From positions 1 to 64,000 of the forward strand of contig CAZOVB010000002.1 in assembly GCA_964583095.1 (NCBI GenBank): DNA of 64,000 nucleotides. The letters are read 5' to 3'. This document shows, one piece after another, positions 1 to 7,359 of this stretch. A model generated the notes under the pieces. That model did no database searches. It saw nothing but the letters and a program-made list of their open reading frames with translations, and was not told where the DNA came from. The first letter of the stretch is position 1. Every line of letters begins with the position of its first letter. The stretch comes from CAZOVB01 sp964583095 (GTDB lineage: Bacteria > Planctomycetota > Phycisphaerae > SM23-33). The translations under genes and the position numbers were made by a program.

Positions 1-1025
1 AGACGGTTTCCTGCGTGGGCTGTCACGAACACCGCGTCCAGGCGCCCCCGCTGGGCTCGGGACCGGTTCTCCAGGCCCTGAATCGAGATCCCAGCAAGAT
101 CGCGAAGATCCCCGGCGTGCCCGAAAGCGGTCGCATCGACTTCCCCCGGGACATCCAGCCGATGCTCGACAAGCATTGCGTAAGCTGTCACGGACGAAAG
201 GACCCCCCCAAGAGTGTAAGCCTTGTTGCCGACCGAGGCCCGACGTTCAGCCACAGCTATTCCGACCTCCTGCGCTACGTGGGTAACGTCTACGGGCGCT
301 CCCACGGCGATACGCCCCCCTACCAGACCGGCTCGGGCAGCTCGCGTCTCTACCGGATGCTCAAGAAGGGCCACAAGGAGGTCAAGCTCTCCCGGGAAGA
401 ACTCAACCTCTTCCGCCTGTGGATCGACTCGGGAGCCTGCTGGCCGGGCACCTACGCCGCCATCGGTTCCAGCCGCCTGTTTGTGGGTAAGAAACAATGG
501 GGAGAGGGATTTCTCCAGGACGGCAAACGCCCGAACCTGGTAATGGACTGGGACGTCTCGGATCGGCGATGTGCCACGTGTCACGTCCCCGACAACATGC
601 GCAAGTGGGTCTACAAAAAGGGCTACTGCAAGTGGCCCACCTATGAGACCTATTACAACCTCGATCACCCGGAGAAGTCATTGCTCCTCAAGGCCCCTCT
701 GGCCAAGGAGGCCGGTGGCTGGGGACTCTGCAAGGCCAGGAAGGGCGTCGATGCCGACGTGCCCGTCTTTGCCTCCACCCAGGACTCGGACTACCAGAAG
801 CTCCTGGCGGTGATGCAGGAAAACGCCCGCATCTTCAAGGAGCATACCACCTACGAGCGCCCGGGGTTCATCCCCTCGCCCCACTACGTCCGCGAGATGA
901 AACGCGCCGGTGCCCTGGAGGCCGACTGGAAGCCGGGAGATCCGCTCGATCCCTTCGCCGTTGATGAGCGGTACCTACAGCAGTACTGGCCCAAGGGAGA
1001 CGGTCCTCCGACGCGGCAGGAGTAG
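1..1025 (+). CDS. Multiheme c-type cytochrome, 3' part (HZS-alpha-like domain)
   Basis: The frame is already open at the left edge (reading from base 3), so the gene starts outside the window; the GTG at 15 is internal. Three CxxCH haem c motifs are visible: CVGCH (bases 12-26), CVSCH (177-191) and CATCH (570-584). The part after the second haem, with the stretch DFPRDIQPMLDKHC, resembles the large planctomycete proteins annotated with a hydrazine-synthase alpha-subunit-like domain. In those families the domain name reflects shared fold and does not mean anammox. The protein should act outside the cytoplasmic membrane in electron transfer or a haem-based reaction. It ends at TAG 1023-1025 and is followed by a strong terminator. 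The haem protein call is firm; the specific role is unknown. Confidence 0.8.
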   Translation, partial: TVSCVGCHEHRVQAPPLGSGPVLQALNRDPSKIAKIPGVPESGRIDFPRDIQPMLDKHCVSCHGRKDPPKSVSLVADRGPTFSHSYSDLLRYVGNVYGRSHGDTPPYQTGSGSSRLYRMLKKGHKEVKLSREELNLFRLWIDSGACWPGTYAAIGSSRLFVGKKQWGEGFLQDGKRPNLVMDWDVSDRRCATCHVPDNMRKWVYKKGYCKWPTYETYYNLDHPEKSLLLKAPLAKEAGGWGLCKARKGVDADVPVFASTQDSDYQKLLAVMQENARIFKEHTTYERPGFIPSPHYVREMKRAGALEADWKPGDPLDPFAVDERYLQQYWPKGDGPPTRQE

Positions 1026-1049
1026 AAGCCCCATTCAATAGAATAGAAC

Positions 1050-1092
1050 GCCGGCCCCGGAACCACCTGCGTCCCGGGGCCGGCCTTCTTTT
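1050..1092 (+). terminator. Rho-independent terminator
   Basis: An 11-bp GC stem (1050-1060 with 1074-1084, loop 13 nt) is followed by CTTCTTTT. It closes the cytochrome gene and lies between convergent genes, so it may also stop leftward transcripts from the SGNH gene, although the T-run on that side is weaker. Confidence 0.85.
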
Positions 1093-1100
1093 GACCGCGG

Positions 1101-3161
1101 TTACTTGCCCGGCGGCGAGTCGGTCAGGATGATCGTGCCGAAGTTGAACGTATCCACGGCGTTGCGTTTGTCCCCGTGGAAATACACTCGCACGGTGGGG
1201 CCGTCGGCGGCGTCCTTGTCATTGACAGCCACGTCGAACCCGAGCACCGCTCCGTTTTCCAGCTTTCGCTTCATATCGTGGCCAGGCATTCGCATATAGA
1301 CCACGTACCCGTCCTGGGTCCGCATGGCCCGGAGGTTGCTCTTGCGTCCCGGCGAACCGGAAACCTGACCGTCGGGAGTGACAATCGCGTGACGGTCGTC
1401 GGCATTGTAGACCTTCTCGCGGTCGTTGAAGATGTCGAAGAAAATTTCCACCGAATCTCCATTGGTGGGGTCCTTCTCATCCACGACTACCTTCTCGTCC
1501 TTGACGAACACCACCGTGTACATGCTCCCCCCGTCGTGGAAAACCTGGAAACGGGCGTCGTTGTCAAAGGCCTTGTCCACCGCTCCGGTGGCCACGGAAT
1601 GCGAGGGGTAGGTGAACTGTTTGAAGAAGTCTTCGGGCTCGGCCTTGCCTTCCCGCACCGCCCGGTCGATGGTCCAGGGCGCCTTGAAGGACTTTCGCGG
1701 AATCTTGGGTACGAGGACCACGCCGGGCGCGGGCTTGCCCACCGTCACGGTGAACCGCTGCTGGTCGGATTCCGGCTGGGCCGGGTCCGAATCCGTCACG
1801 CGCAGATCGAAGGCATATTCGCCCGGCGTGCCGATGGCACCGACCAGCGTCCCCGTGCCCAGCAGTCTCAGTCCGTGCTGGGTGTTGTCCCCGGGGCGTG
1901 CATTGGCGAAGGACCACCACAGCCGACCGTTTCCGCCCTCGGCCTGCACATTCAAGCGAACCAGCTCGCCGGCGCGAATCGTGCCCAGATCGGTTTGGGT
2001 CGTCGTGATCCTCGGAGCGGTGTCTTCCTCGACGGTAACATCGTACGTGGCGCTGCCCCTCTTGCCGGCCGCGTCGGTTACCTGGACGATCGCCTGCTTC
2101 GTCCCGGCCTCGACAGGCGTGCCGGTAATCCGTCCATCCTCGGTGAGCCTCAGACCGCCCGGAAGCTCACCCTTGGCAATCGACCATCGTAGCGGGGGCT
2201 TTCCAAAGGCCCCTAGAAGCTTCAGGCTGTAGGCTTCTCCGGTAACCGGGTTGGGCATGACGGCCGGGGTGGCAATCCGGACGGCCTCGTCGCCGGCTGA
2301 GACACCCGAGAGCGGATGGCCGGCCGTTACCGCCCAGGCCACCTCCTGCATGATCTTCGCCTGCTCGGGCGTGATGATCTTCGTATAGCTTTCCTTCGGG
2401 TCGCCCTGATAGCCGCCGACAGGCAGGCCCACGGGACTCTCGTTGAACAGGGCGGCATACCAGGTCATTCCCACCAGGTAGCAGCCGAAATTGTTTACGT
2501 GCGTCCCATCCGCATAGAGTTCGTAGATGGAAGAAACCCCCGGCACCTGCCCGGCCTTGATCTTCTGATCCAGCAGCGCGAAGGCATGGCCCGAGGGAAC
2601 CATGACCACCTCGCAGCCCGGGTACATCTTGCGCACCTCCCGCGTCAGGGCTTCATAGTAGCCCTTGCTGCGGTTGGCCTTGATATTGTGATCGGCCGAC
2701 TCGCCGGTCTTGACGTACCGGCTCACGTCCTGCAGCCAGACGTCCTGGTAATCCAGGCCGTAGTCGTTGACAAACTGGGCGTAGATGTAAACCTTGATAC
2801 CGGGGCTCTTCCTGGCGGCGTAGTCGATGAAGCTCTTCGCGCCCTTCTTGTCGTCCTCGATCGGCCGAAGGAAAGGCTGAAGCAGCAGCGCATTCCAGTT
2901 GCCCTTGTCCAGAATCGCCTTGATCTCCTCTGGCTTGGCATCCCAGAGCCAGGGCATCGGTGCCCCGGCCGCTCCGGTGGACTCGACCTCAAGCGTATGA
3001 CCTCTCGTGGCGGCCAATTCGGAAAGTGCCGCCAGACGAATGTTGCCCATCAGGCTGTTGCCGAACCCCGCCAGTCGGACACTCTTGCCCTCCCCTGCCA
3101 GGCAAAGCGACGGCAGGGTCAGGGCGACCAGCAGAAACGCGATGAAGGATTGAGTTCTCAT
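1101..3161 (-). CDS. Secreted SGNH-like hydrolase with Ig-like domains and CBM9-like C-terminus
   Basis: 686 aa from the ATG at 3161, which is preceded by GAGGAG six bases upstream; a GTG at 3197 would overlap the upstream gene and cut into its stop, so it was not used. The protein has a signal peptide (ending near SLCLAG). The N-terminal domain (about residues 25-270) has the SGNH-type block GFGNSL with the candidate nucleophile Ser and a late DGTHVNN block. Two putative-Ig (He_PIG-like) modules follow (about 290-480), recognisable by LPGGLRLTEDGRITGTP. The last 170 residues look like a carbohydrate-binding family-9-type beta-sandwich. Its N-terminal domain is a paralogue of that in the next upstream gene; both carry SPVGL after the DxxH block. 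A role in breaking down or deacetylating polysaccharides outside the cell is inferred from architecture. Confidence 0.75.
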   Translation of the reverse strand: MRTQSFIAFLLVALTLPSLCLAGEGKSVRLAGFGNSLMGNIRLAALSELAATRGHTLEVESTGAAGAPMPWLWDAKPEEIKAILDKGNWNALLLQPFLRPIEDDKKGAKSFIDYAARKSPGIKVYIYAQFVNDYGLDYQDVWLQDVSRYVKTGESADHNIKANRSKGYYEALTREVRKMYPGCEVVMVPSGHAFALLDQKIKAGQVPGVSSIYELYADGTHVNNFGCYLVGMTWYAALFNESPVGLPVGGYQGDPKESYTKIITPEQAKIMQEVAWAVTAGHPLSGVSAGDEAVRIATPAVMPNPVTGEAYSLKLLGAFGKPPLRWSIAKGELPGGLRLTEDGRITGTPVEAGTKQAIVQVTDAAGKRGSATYDVTVEEDTAPRITTTQTDLGTIRAGELVRLNVQAEGGNGRLWWSFANARPGDNTQHGLRLLGTGTLVGAIGTPGEYAFDLRVTDSDPAQPESDQQRFTVTVGKPAPGVVLVPKIPRKSFKAPWTIDRAVREGKAEPEDFFKQFTYPSHSVATGAVDKAFDNDARFQVFHDGGSMYTVVFVKDEKVVVDEKDPTNGDSVEIFFDIFNDREKVYNADDRHAIVTPDGQVSGSPGRKSNLRAMRTQDGYVVYMRMPGHDMKRKLENGAVLGFDVAVNDKDAADGPTVRVYFHGDKRNAVDTFNFGTIILTDSPPGK

Positions 3162-3193
3162 GATAGACTCCTCGTTTGCAGTCGTTTGCTTTC

Positions 3194-5770
3194 TCACTTT
3201 CCCGACGATTTCTTCTGCTGCCGGGCCTTGCGCTCTTCAAGCTCCTGGGCCCAATTGGGGTTGAGCTTGTCGAGGGTGAAGAAAGCAAAGCCCATCCAGC
3301 CGTTGTAGCGTTCGTGGTTGGAATCGACATTGTCCGCCCAGTAGTACACTTCCGAATGGCCCAGTTCCTTGAGGCGCTTGTAGGTGTATTCGCCGAATTT
3401 CGGGTGATGCGTGGCGTTTCCGCCTTCGGAAACCGGGATATCCTTCTGCCCGCCGTAGCAGAGCATCATCGGCGGATCGTCGGGCGAGGCGTGCTCGTAC
3501 GCGCTGAACTCCTTGATGGCCGGCAGAAACTCCTCGCGCCGGCTGAGCCAGTAATCGAAACGCGCCTTCTTGTCGTTGCGTCCAATGCCCTTGGGGAAAT
3601 CGGTGATGAACTTGCCGGGACCGTACGTGATTTCGGGAATCCACTCGCGCATCTGCCTGGGGTCCATCGAAAGCTGTCCCTGGGTAGGCGTGGCCGCGTA
3701 GAGTCGAGTCGAAACCCGCGCGATGGGGTCGTCGCTTTCCGGCTCGGCCATGTCATCGTGCATCGCCAGCCAGGCGCTGGATGCCCCGCCGGCGCTGCCC
3801 CCGGTGGCCAGGATCTTGTTCGGATCGATGCCGTACGTCTTGGCGTGGTACTTGATGTGCTGCAGGCCTCGGGCGGCGTCGAGCAGCGGCGCGGCGATGG
3901 GGACCGTCACGGCCGGGGGCTCGTCGTATTCGCCGATGTACCGATAGTTCATCGAGATGTACACGATCCCGTGGGGGTTCCAGCGGTTGCCGTCCTCGCT
4001 CTGCTTATCCAGGGCGCCCCACCCTCCCCCGTGAATGTTCAGCAGCACCGGGGCCGGGCCGTCCGTCTTCGGGTCGAACCCCTCGGGCAGGTACACGTCG
4101 TAGGTTTGTCGCCAGTGCGGGCCGTACAAAACGGAGTGGAAGTCCGGCAGGCGCTTTTCCCGTTCGACCTTGACCAGGTCGAATCGACACGGGATCTTCT
4201 TGCCGGCCCATTCGATGTCGGCATCGAAACCCTTTCGGTCCTCATCCACCTTCGTAACCGTGCCGTTTACGCGCAGGCCCTTGCCGGCCTGTGCGACCTT
4301 CTGCACCTCGCCAAATGAGATGCGTCGATTGTCGCCGCCACGGCGGGAAATGTCATAGCCGGTCGCGTCGGCGTCGGGGCCTTTGCGCGTGATGCGCCAG
4401 GTATATCGGCCCCAGACGCTGTTGGGGATCATCTCGAAGCTGTCGGCATCGGCGTTGCTGACCCGCCCGTCCCGGCTGGAAAACCCGAAGCTGCCAGGGC
4501 GGATATCATGCGGCGTGACGTACCAGCCGTTCTGATTGCCGGCCACCTGCTCGCCGGGGCCGGGCACGTCCCAGCGTTCGGCGTCGGGTTGGTCCTTGAC
4601 GAACCACTTGTCCATCCCGCCGCTACTCATCGCCAGGCCTGTAAGCTTGTTGGCGGTGACCACATCCCAGACCGTCTGCTGGACGGCGCGGATGAGCTGG
4701 GCATCCTGTCTGGGGTCGGACATTTCATATGGCTGGGTCGTGAGGCCAACGGGGCTCGTCCCGGTGAGAACCGCATAGATCGTCAAGGCTGCGACATACG
4801 AGCCGATCGTGCCCGAATCCCGCCCGTTGTGGGGCTGATCGTTCATGTGCACGCCGTCGGCGTAGAAGTTCAATACGCCGGCCGAGGCCTGGAAGGTCTC
4901 GGGATCGAACGGCGAGGGCTTGTTGTTGTTCCGGCGCGACTTGATGTAGTACTTCTGATTCCGCTTATAGAACGCCTCGATGCCCGGCAGCTTGCCGGCG
5001 CGGATCTTCTTGTCCAGCTCGGCCAGAACTTCCCCCGCCGGTATCAGCCGCACCGGGGCGGGCAGGTCCGGGTGTTGCTGGTTGAGTTGGTTGACCAGCT
5101 TGGCGTAAAAGTCCGCGCACGACTGGACGCCTCCCTTGTAATCGGCTGCGTAAAAAGCGGCGTAGGTCTTCTCACCTTCCTGCTTTAGGACGTCTCCCGC
5201 CCCGGGCCAGGTGGCGTAGATGTAGAATCGGCCCCCGGCCACGTTGCCCTTGTTGGGCTTGAGGAAGTCCCACTCGATTCCCTCGGGCATGGGCTTGGCC
5301 CGGGCGTAGTCGATAATCGCAGAGGCGGCCTGGAGATCCCCGGCGCTCACCCAGGGCCAGCGATTCTGAGATTTGAGCGCCTGGCTCAGCTCCGACTTGT
5401 AAGGCTGGAAGACAACGGCGTCGAACGTGTGCTGCGAGAACGCCTCATCCCACTTGCCGTACTTGCCGACGGTGTTGTATCGGCCCTGGCCGGGCTTGTT
5501 GCCGTGGTTCCGCATCGACAGATGCTGCTCCAGTCGGTGTCCGCCGCCCAGTTGCATGCCGTAATCGAGTTTCCCCTCGGCCGAGGCGAAGAGCTTGGCC
5601 AGCCTCTCCAGCGGGACATTTCGCGTCAGCGAGTTGCCGAGGAAGTAGGCGCTGATCTTTTTGCCCGGGGCCGAAGCGTTGATCTTCGGCTCCTCAGCGC
5701 CGGCCGGCACCACGGCCCCTGCAAGCACGAGGATGAGGGCAACAACAAAGGCTTTGGTTGAGATGTTCAT
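3194..5770 (-). CDS. Secreted SGNH-like / alpha-beta hydrolase (esterase) fusion
   Basis: 858 aa from ATG 5770 (AGGAG upstream); the open frame extends 29 codons further but lacks a better start. A signal peptide ends near VPAGAEE. The N-terminal 390 residues form an SGNH-like domain (YFLGNSLTRN, later DGVHMND). A middle region of about 150 residues is unassigned. The C-terminal 300 residues are an alpha/beta hydrolase of the carboxylesterase/lipase type: oxyanion motif HGGGW, nucleophile elbow GGSAGG, and a C-terminal acid/His region with GGQKD and NATHHP. This is a probable double-esterase acting on acylated polysaccharides in the periplasm or outside. It is co-directional with the downstream SGNH gene (33-bp gap from its stop to that start), so the two are probably one transcript. 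Confidence 0.78.
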   Translation of the reverse strand: MNISTKAFVVALILVLAGAVVPAGAEEPKINASAPGKKISAYFLGNSLTRNVPLERLAKLFASAEGKLDYGMQLGGGHRLEQHLSMRNHGNKPGQGRYNTVGKYGKWDEAFSQHTFDAVVFQPYKSELSQALKSQNRWPWVSAGDLQAASAIIDYARAKPMPEGIEWDFLKPNKGNVAGGRFYIYATWPGAGDVLKQEGEKTYAAFYAADYKGGVQSCADFYAKLVNQLNQQHPDLPAPVRLIPAGEVLAELDKKIRAGKLPGIEAFYKRNQKYYIKSRRNNNKPSPFDPETFQASAGVLNFYADGVHMNDQPHNGRDSGTIGSYVAALTIYAVLTGTSPVGLTTQPYEMSDPRQDAQLIRAVQQTVWDVVTANKLTGLAMSSGGMDKWFVKDQPDAERWDVPGPGEQVAGNQNGWYVTPHDIRPGSFGFSSRDGRVSNADADSFEMIPNSVWGRYTWRITRKGPDADATGYDISRRGGDNRRISFGEVQKVAQAGKGLRVNGTVTKVDEDRKGFDADIEWAGKKIPCRFDLVKVEREKRLPDFHSVLYGPHWRQTYDVYLPEGFDPKTDGPAPVLLNIHGGGWGALDKQSEDGNRWNPHGIVYISMNYRYIGEYDEPPAVTVPIAAPLLDAARGLQHIKYHAKTYGIDPNKILATGGSAGGASSAWLAMHDDMAEPESDDPIARVSTRLYAATPTQGQLSMDPRQMREWIPEITYGPGKFITDFPKGIGRNDKKARFDYWLSRREEFLPAIKEFSAYEHASPDDPPMMLCYGGQKDIPVSEGGNATHHPKFGEYTYKRLKELGHSEVYYWADNVDSNHERYNGWMGFAFFTLDKLNPNWAQELEERKARQQKKSSGK

Positions 5771-6061
5771 CTGAGTTCTTTCTCCTGTTTCTACAGGTTC
5801 TCTTAGCCGGGTGGCGAATCTCTCCAGGTCGAGGCCGGCGTTGGAGGAGTCCGGCAAATGCGCCGGCTGCTACGTTCACATTCAACCCCAAGGCCGGGGC
5901 ATTGTCTCTCCTCCACCCGCCAAAAGAGGCCAAAGAGCCTGGTTTTTCATCAACGTTCAATAATGTAGTACAGCACGTCGGGACGAAGCTCGATTCTCTC
6001 TGCCCCGGCGAATGAATCTTGCCGATAGCCGTTGGCATCCAACATCGCCTTGGCTGTTTTC

Positions 6062-6499
6062 CTATCGGGCGGAACTTTGCTCTTGGCCGCCCCCCTCGGC
6101 CTCGCCTTTGTCCCAGCCGGGGCCCAGCAGCTTGTCACCGACGAAATTCTTTACTCCGCCCCAACCGTGGTAGCGCGGGTTGTCGGCCTTGACATATCCC
6201 TCCTTGCCGTACTGCGTGCCGGCCCAGTAGTGACATTCCACACCCAGTTCTCGCAGTCGTTTGCAGAGGTTCTCGCCGAACTTGGGATGATGCGTCGCGT
6301 TGCCCCCGTCGCGGGCGGGAATCACATCGTCCTGGCCTCCGTAGACCAGGAGCATCGGCGGATCGTCGGCGGGGACCGGGTATCGCTGGAGAGGCTCTTT
6401 GACTTTGCAGTATTTGTCGAAGAGATCCTCCGCCCCGGCCGGGCACAGGGGGGCCAATGAGAACAGCAGAGCTGCCGTCAAGTATACTTGCGATTTCAT
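6062..6499 (-). CDS. Short secreted protein matching only the C-terminal end of the neighbouring esterase
   Basis: 145 aa, ATG 6499 preceded by AGGAGAGG. It has its own signal peptide (cleavage near CPAGAED), but after a short linker it goes straight into a segment that parallels the last 100 residues of the neighbouring 858-aa esterase: PPMLLVYGGQDD and GGNATHHPKFGE against PPMMLCYGGQKD and the same GGNATHHPKFGE. The acid and histidine region of the hydrolase is present, while the oxyanion HGGG and nucleophile GxSxG segments are absent. Either an internal deletion left a secreted remnant, or the end domain has been kept for another purpose. The good ribosome-binding site and intact frame argue against a long-dead gene. 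No catalytic activity is expected. Confidence 0.6.
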   Translation of the reverse strand: MKSQVYLTAALLFSLAPLCPAGAEDLFDKYCKVKEPLQRYPVPADDPPMLLVYGGQDDVIPARDGGNATHHPKFGENLCKRLRELGVECHYWAGTQYGKEGYVKADNPRYHGWGGVKNFVGDKLLGPGWDKGEAEGGGQEQSSAR

Positions 6500-6532
6500 A
6501 TTGCCTCTCCTTTGCGGGGTTTCGGTGCAGAT

Positions 6533-7132
6533 TCAATCGACGCGTTCGACGGCGCCGATGTCGCGTCGGTCATGGGGCTCGTTGCCGCAGAAATCACGGG
6601 TGGCCGGTCCGCGGTTCTGCCAGGCATACAGTTCCTGGATATCGGTCTGAGCATCCTGGAGCGTGCCCTGACAGACGCGGAGGAAGTCGATCGCGCCGGC
6701 AAGACCGCGGCCGACCTGGAAGTCCTCCTCGTTGCTCAAGGATGCATCCGAGGGCAGCGACAGGTTGGCCTGTGCGACCTGCCTGCCATCGACATACATC
6801 CGTCCCAGCCCGGCCTTGCGATCAAACTCTCCAAGAACGTGATGCCATTTGCCGTCGTTGATCGCCGCGGGGCCTGCAACGCTGCTGGACTGCCCGCTCG
6901 ACTGGAGGGTAAAGACGGGTCGTCCCTGGGAGTCGAGCCCCAGCATGTAGCCGGTCTTTCCATCGCTCTTGGAGGCAATGGTCCCGCCGGACTGTCCGTC
7001 ATCGACGCGAATGATGGCCTCGATCAGAATGTTGCTCGTATCGAAGTCGAGCGTCTTTCGCAGGTGGCCGGGGAAGATCGCCTGCTCGTCGGTCACCCGC
7101 CAGGGCTTGTCGGGAACGTCCCCCTTGGACAC
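6533..7132 (-). pseudogene. LamG/concanavalin-A-like domain protein, probably 5'-truncated
   Basis: Up to 199 aa from a GTG at 7132. The sequence holds one LamG/laminin-type jelly roll: NDGKWHHVLGEFDR, MYVDGRQVA and AIDFLRVCQGTL are characteristic. The reading frame goes on upstream of the GTG for only a few codons that still look like protein (KLSTSPQ) and then meets TGA at about 7152-7154; no signal peptide exists in this frame. An ATG with a ribosome-binding site at about 7156 (MKALNL) is in the wrong frame by one base. This suggests loss of the 5' part or a frameshift in a larger secreted protein. It lies just upstream of the secreted hydrolases. If the GTG is used the product would be cytoplasmic, which is unusual for LamG. 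Confidence 0.5.
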
Positions 7133-7359
7133 CTGCGGCGAGGTTGAGAGCTTTCATATGCGCAATCCTTTCCAAAAGTGAACCCTGCCGGCGGGCTTTG
7201 TGGAACTTCGGGCTCCTGAACGGATATGCCCTCGCACTATTGAACAGCCTTGGGGGCTTTGCGCATTGCCGAAAAGTCCAACGATGCTGCTGATCGCATA
7301 CGGAATCCTGCTGTCGCCCCCGATCGACCCCTTGTGCCAAATCTACGACGCCACTGTTC

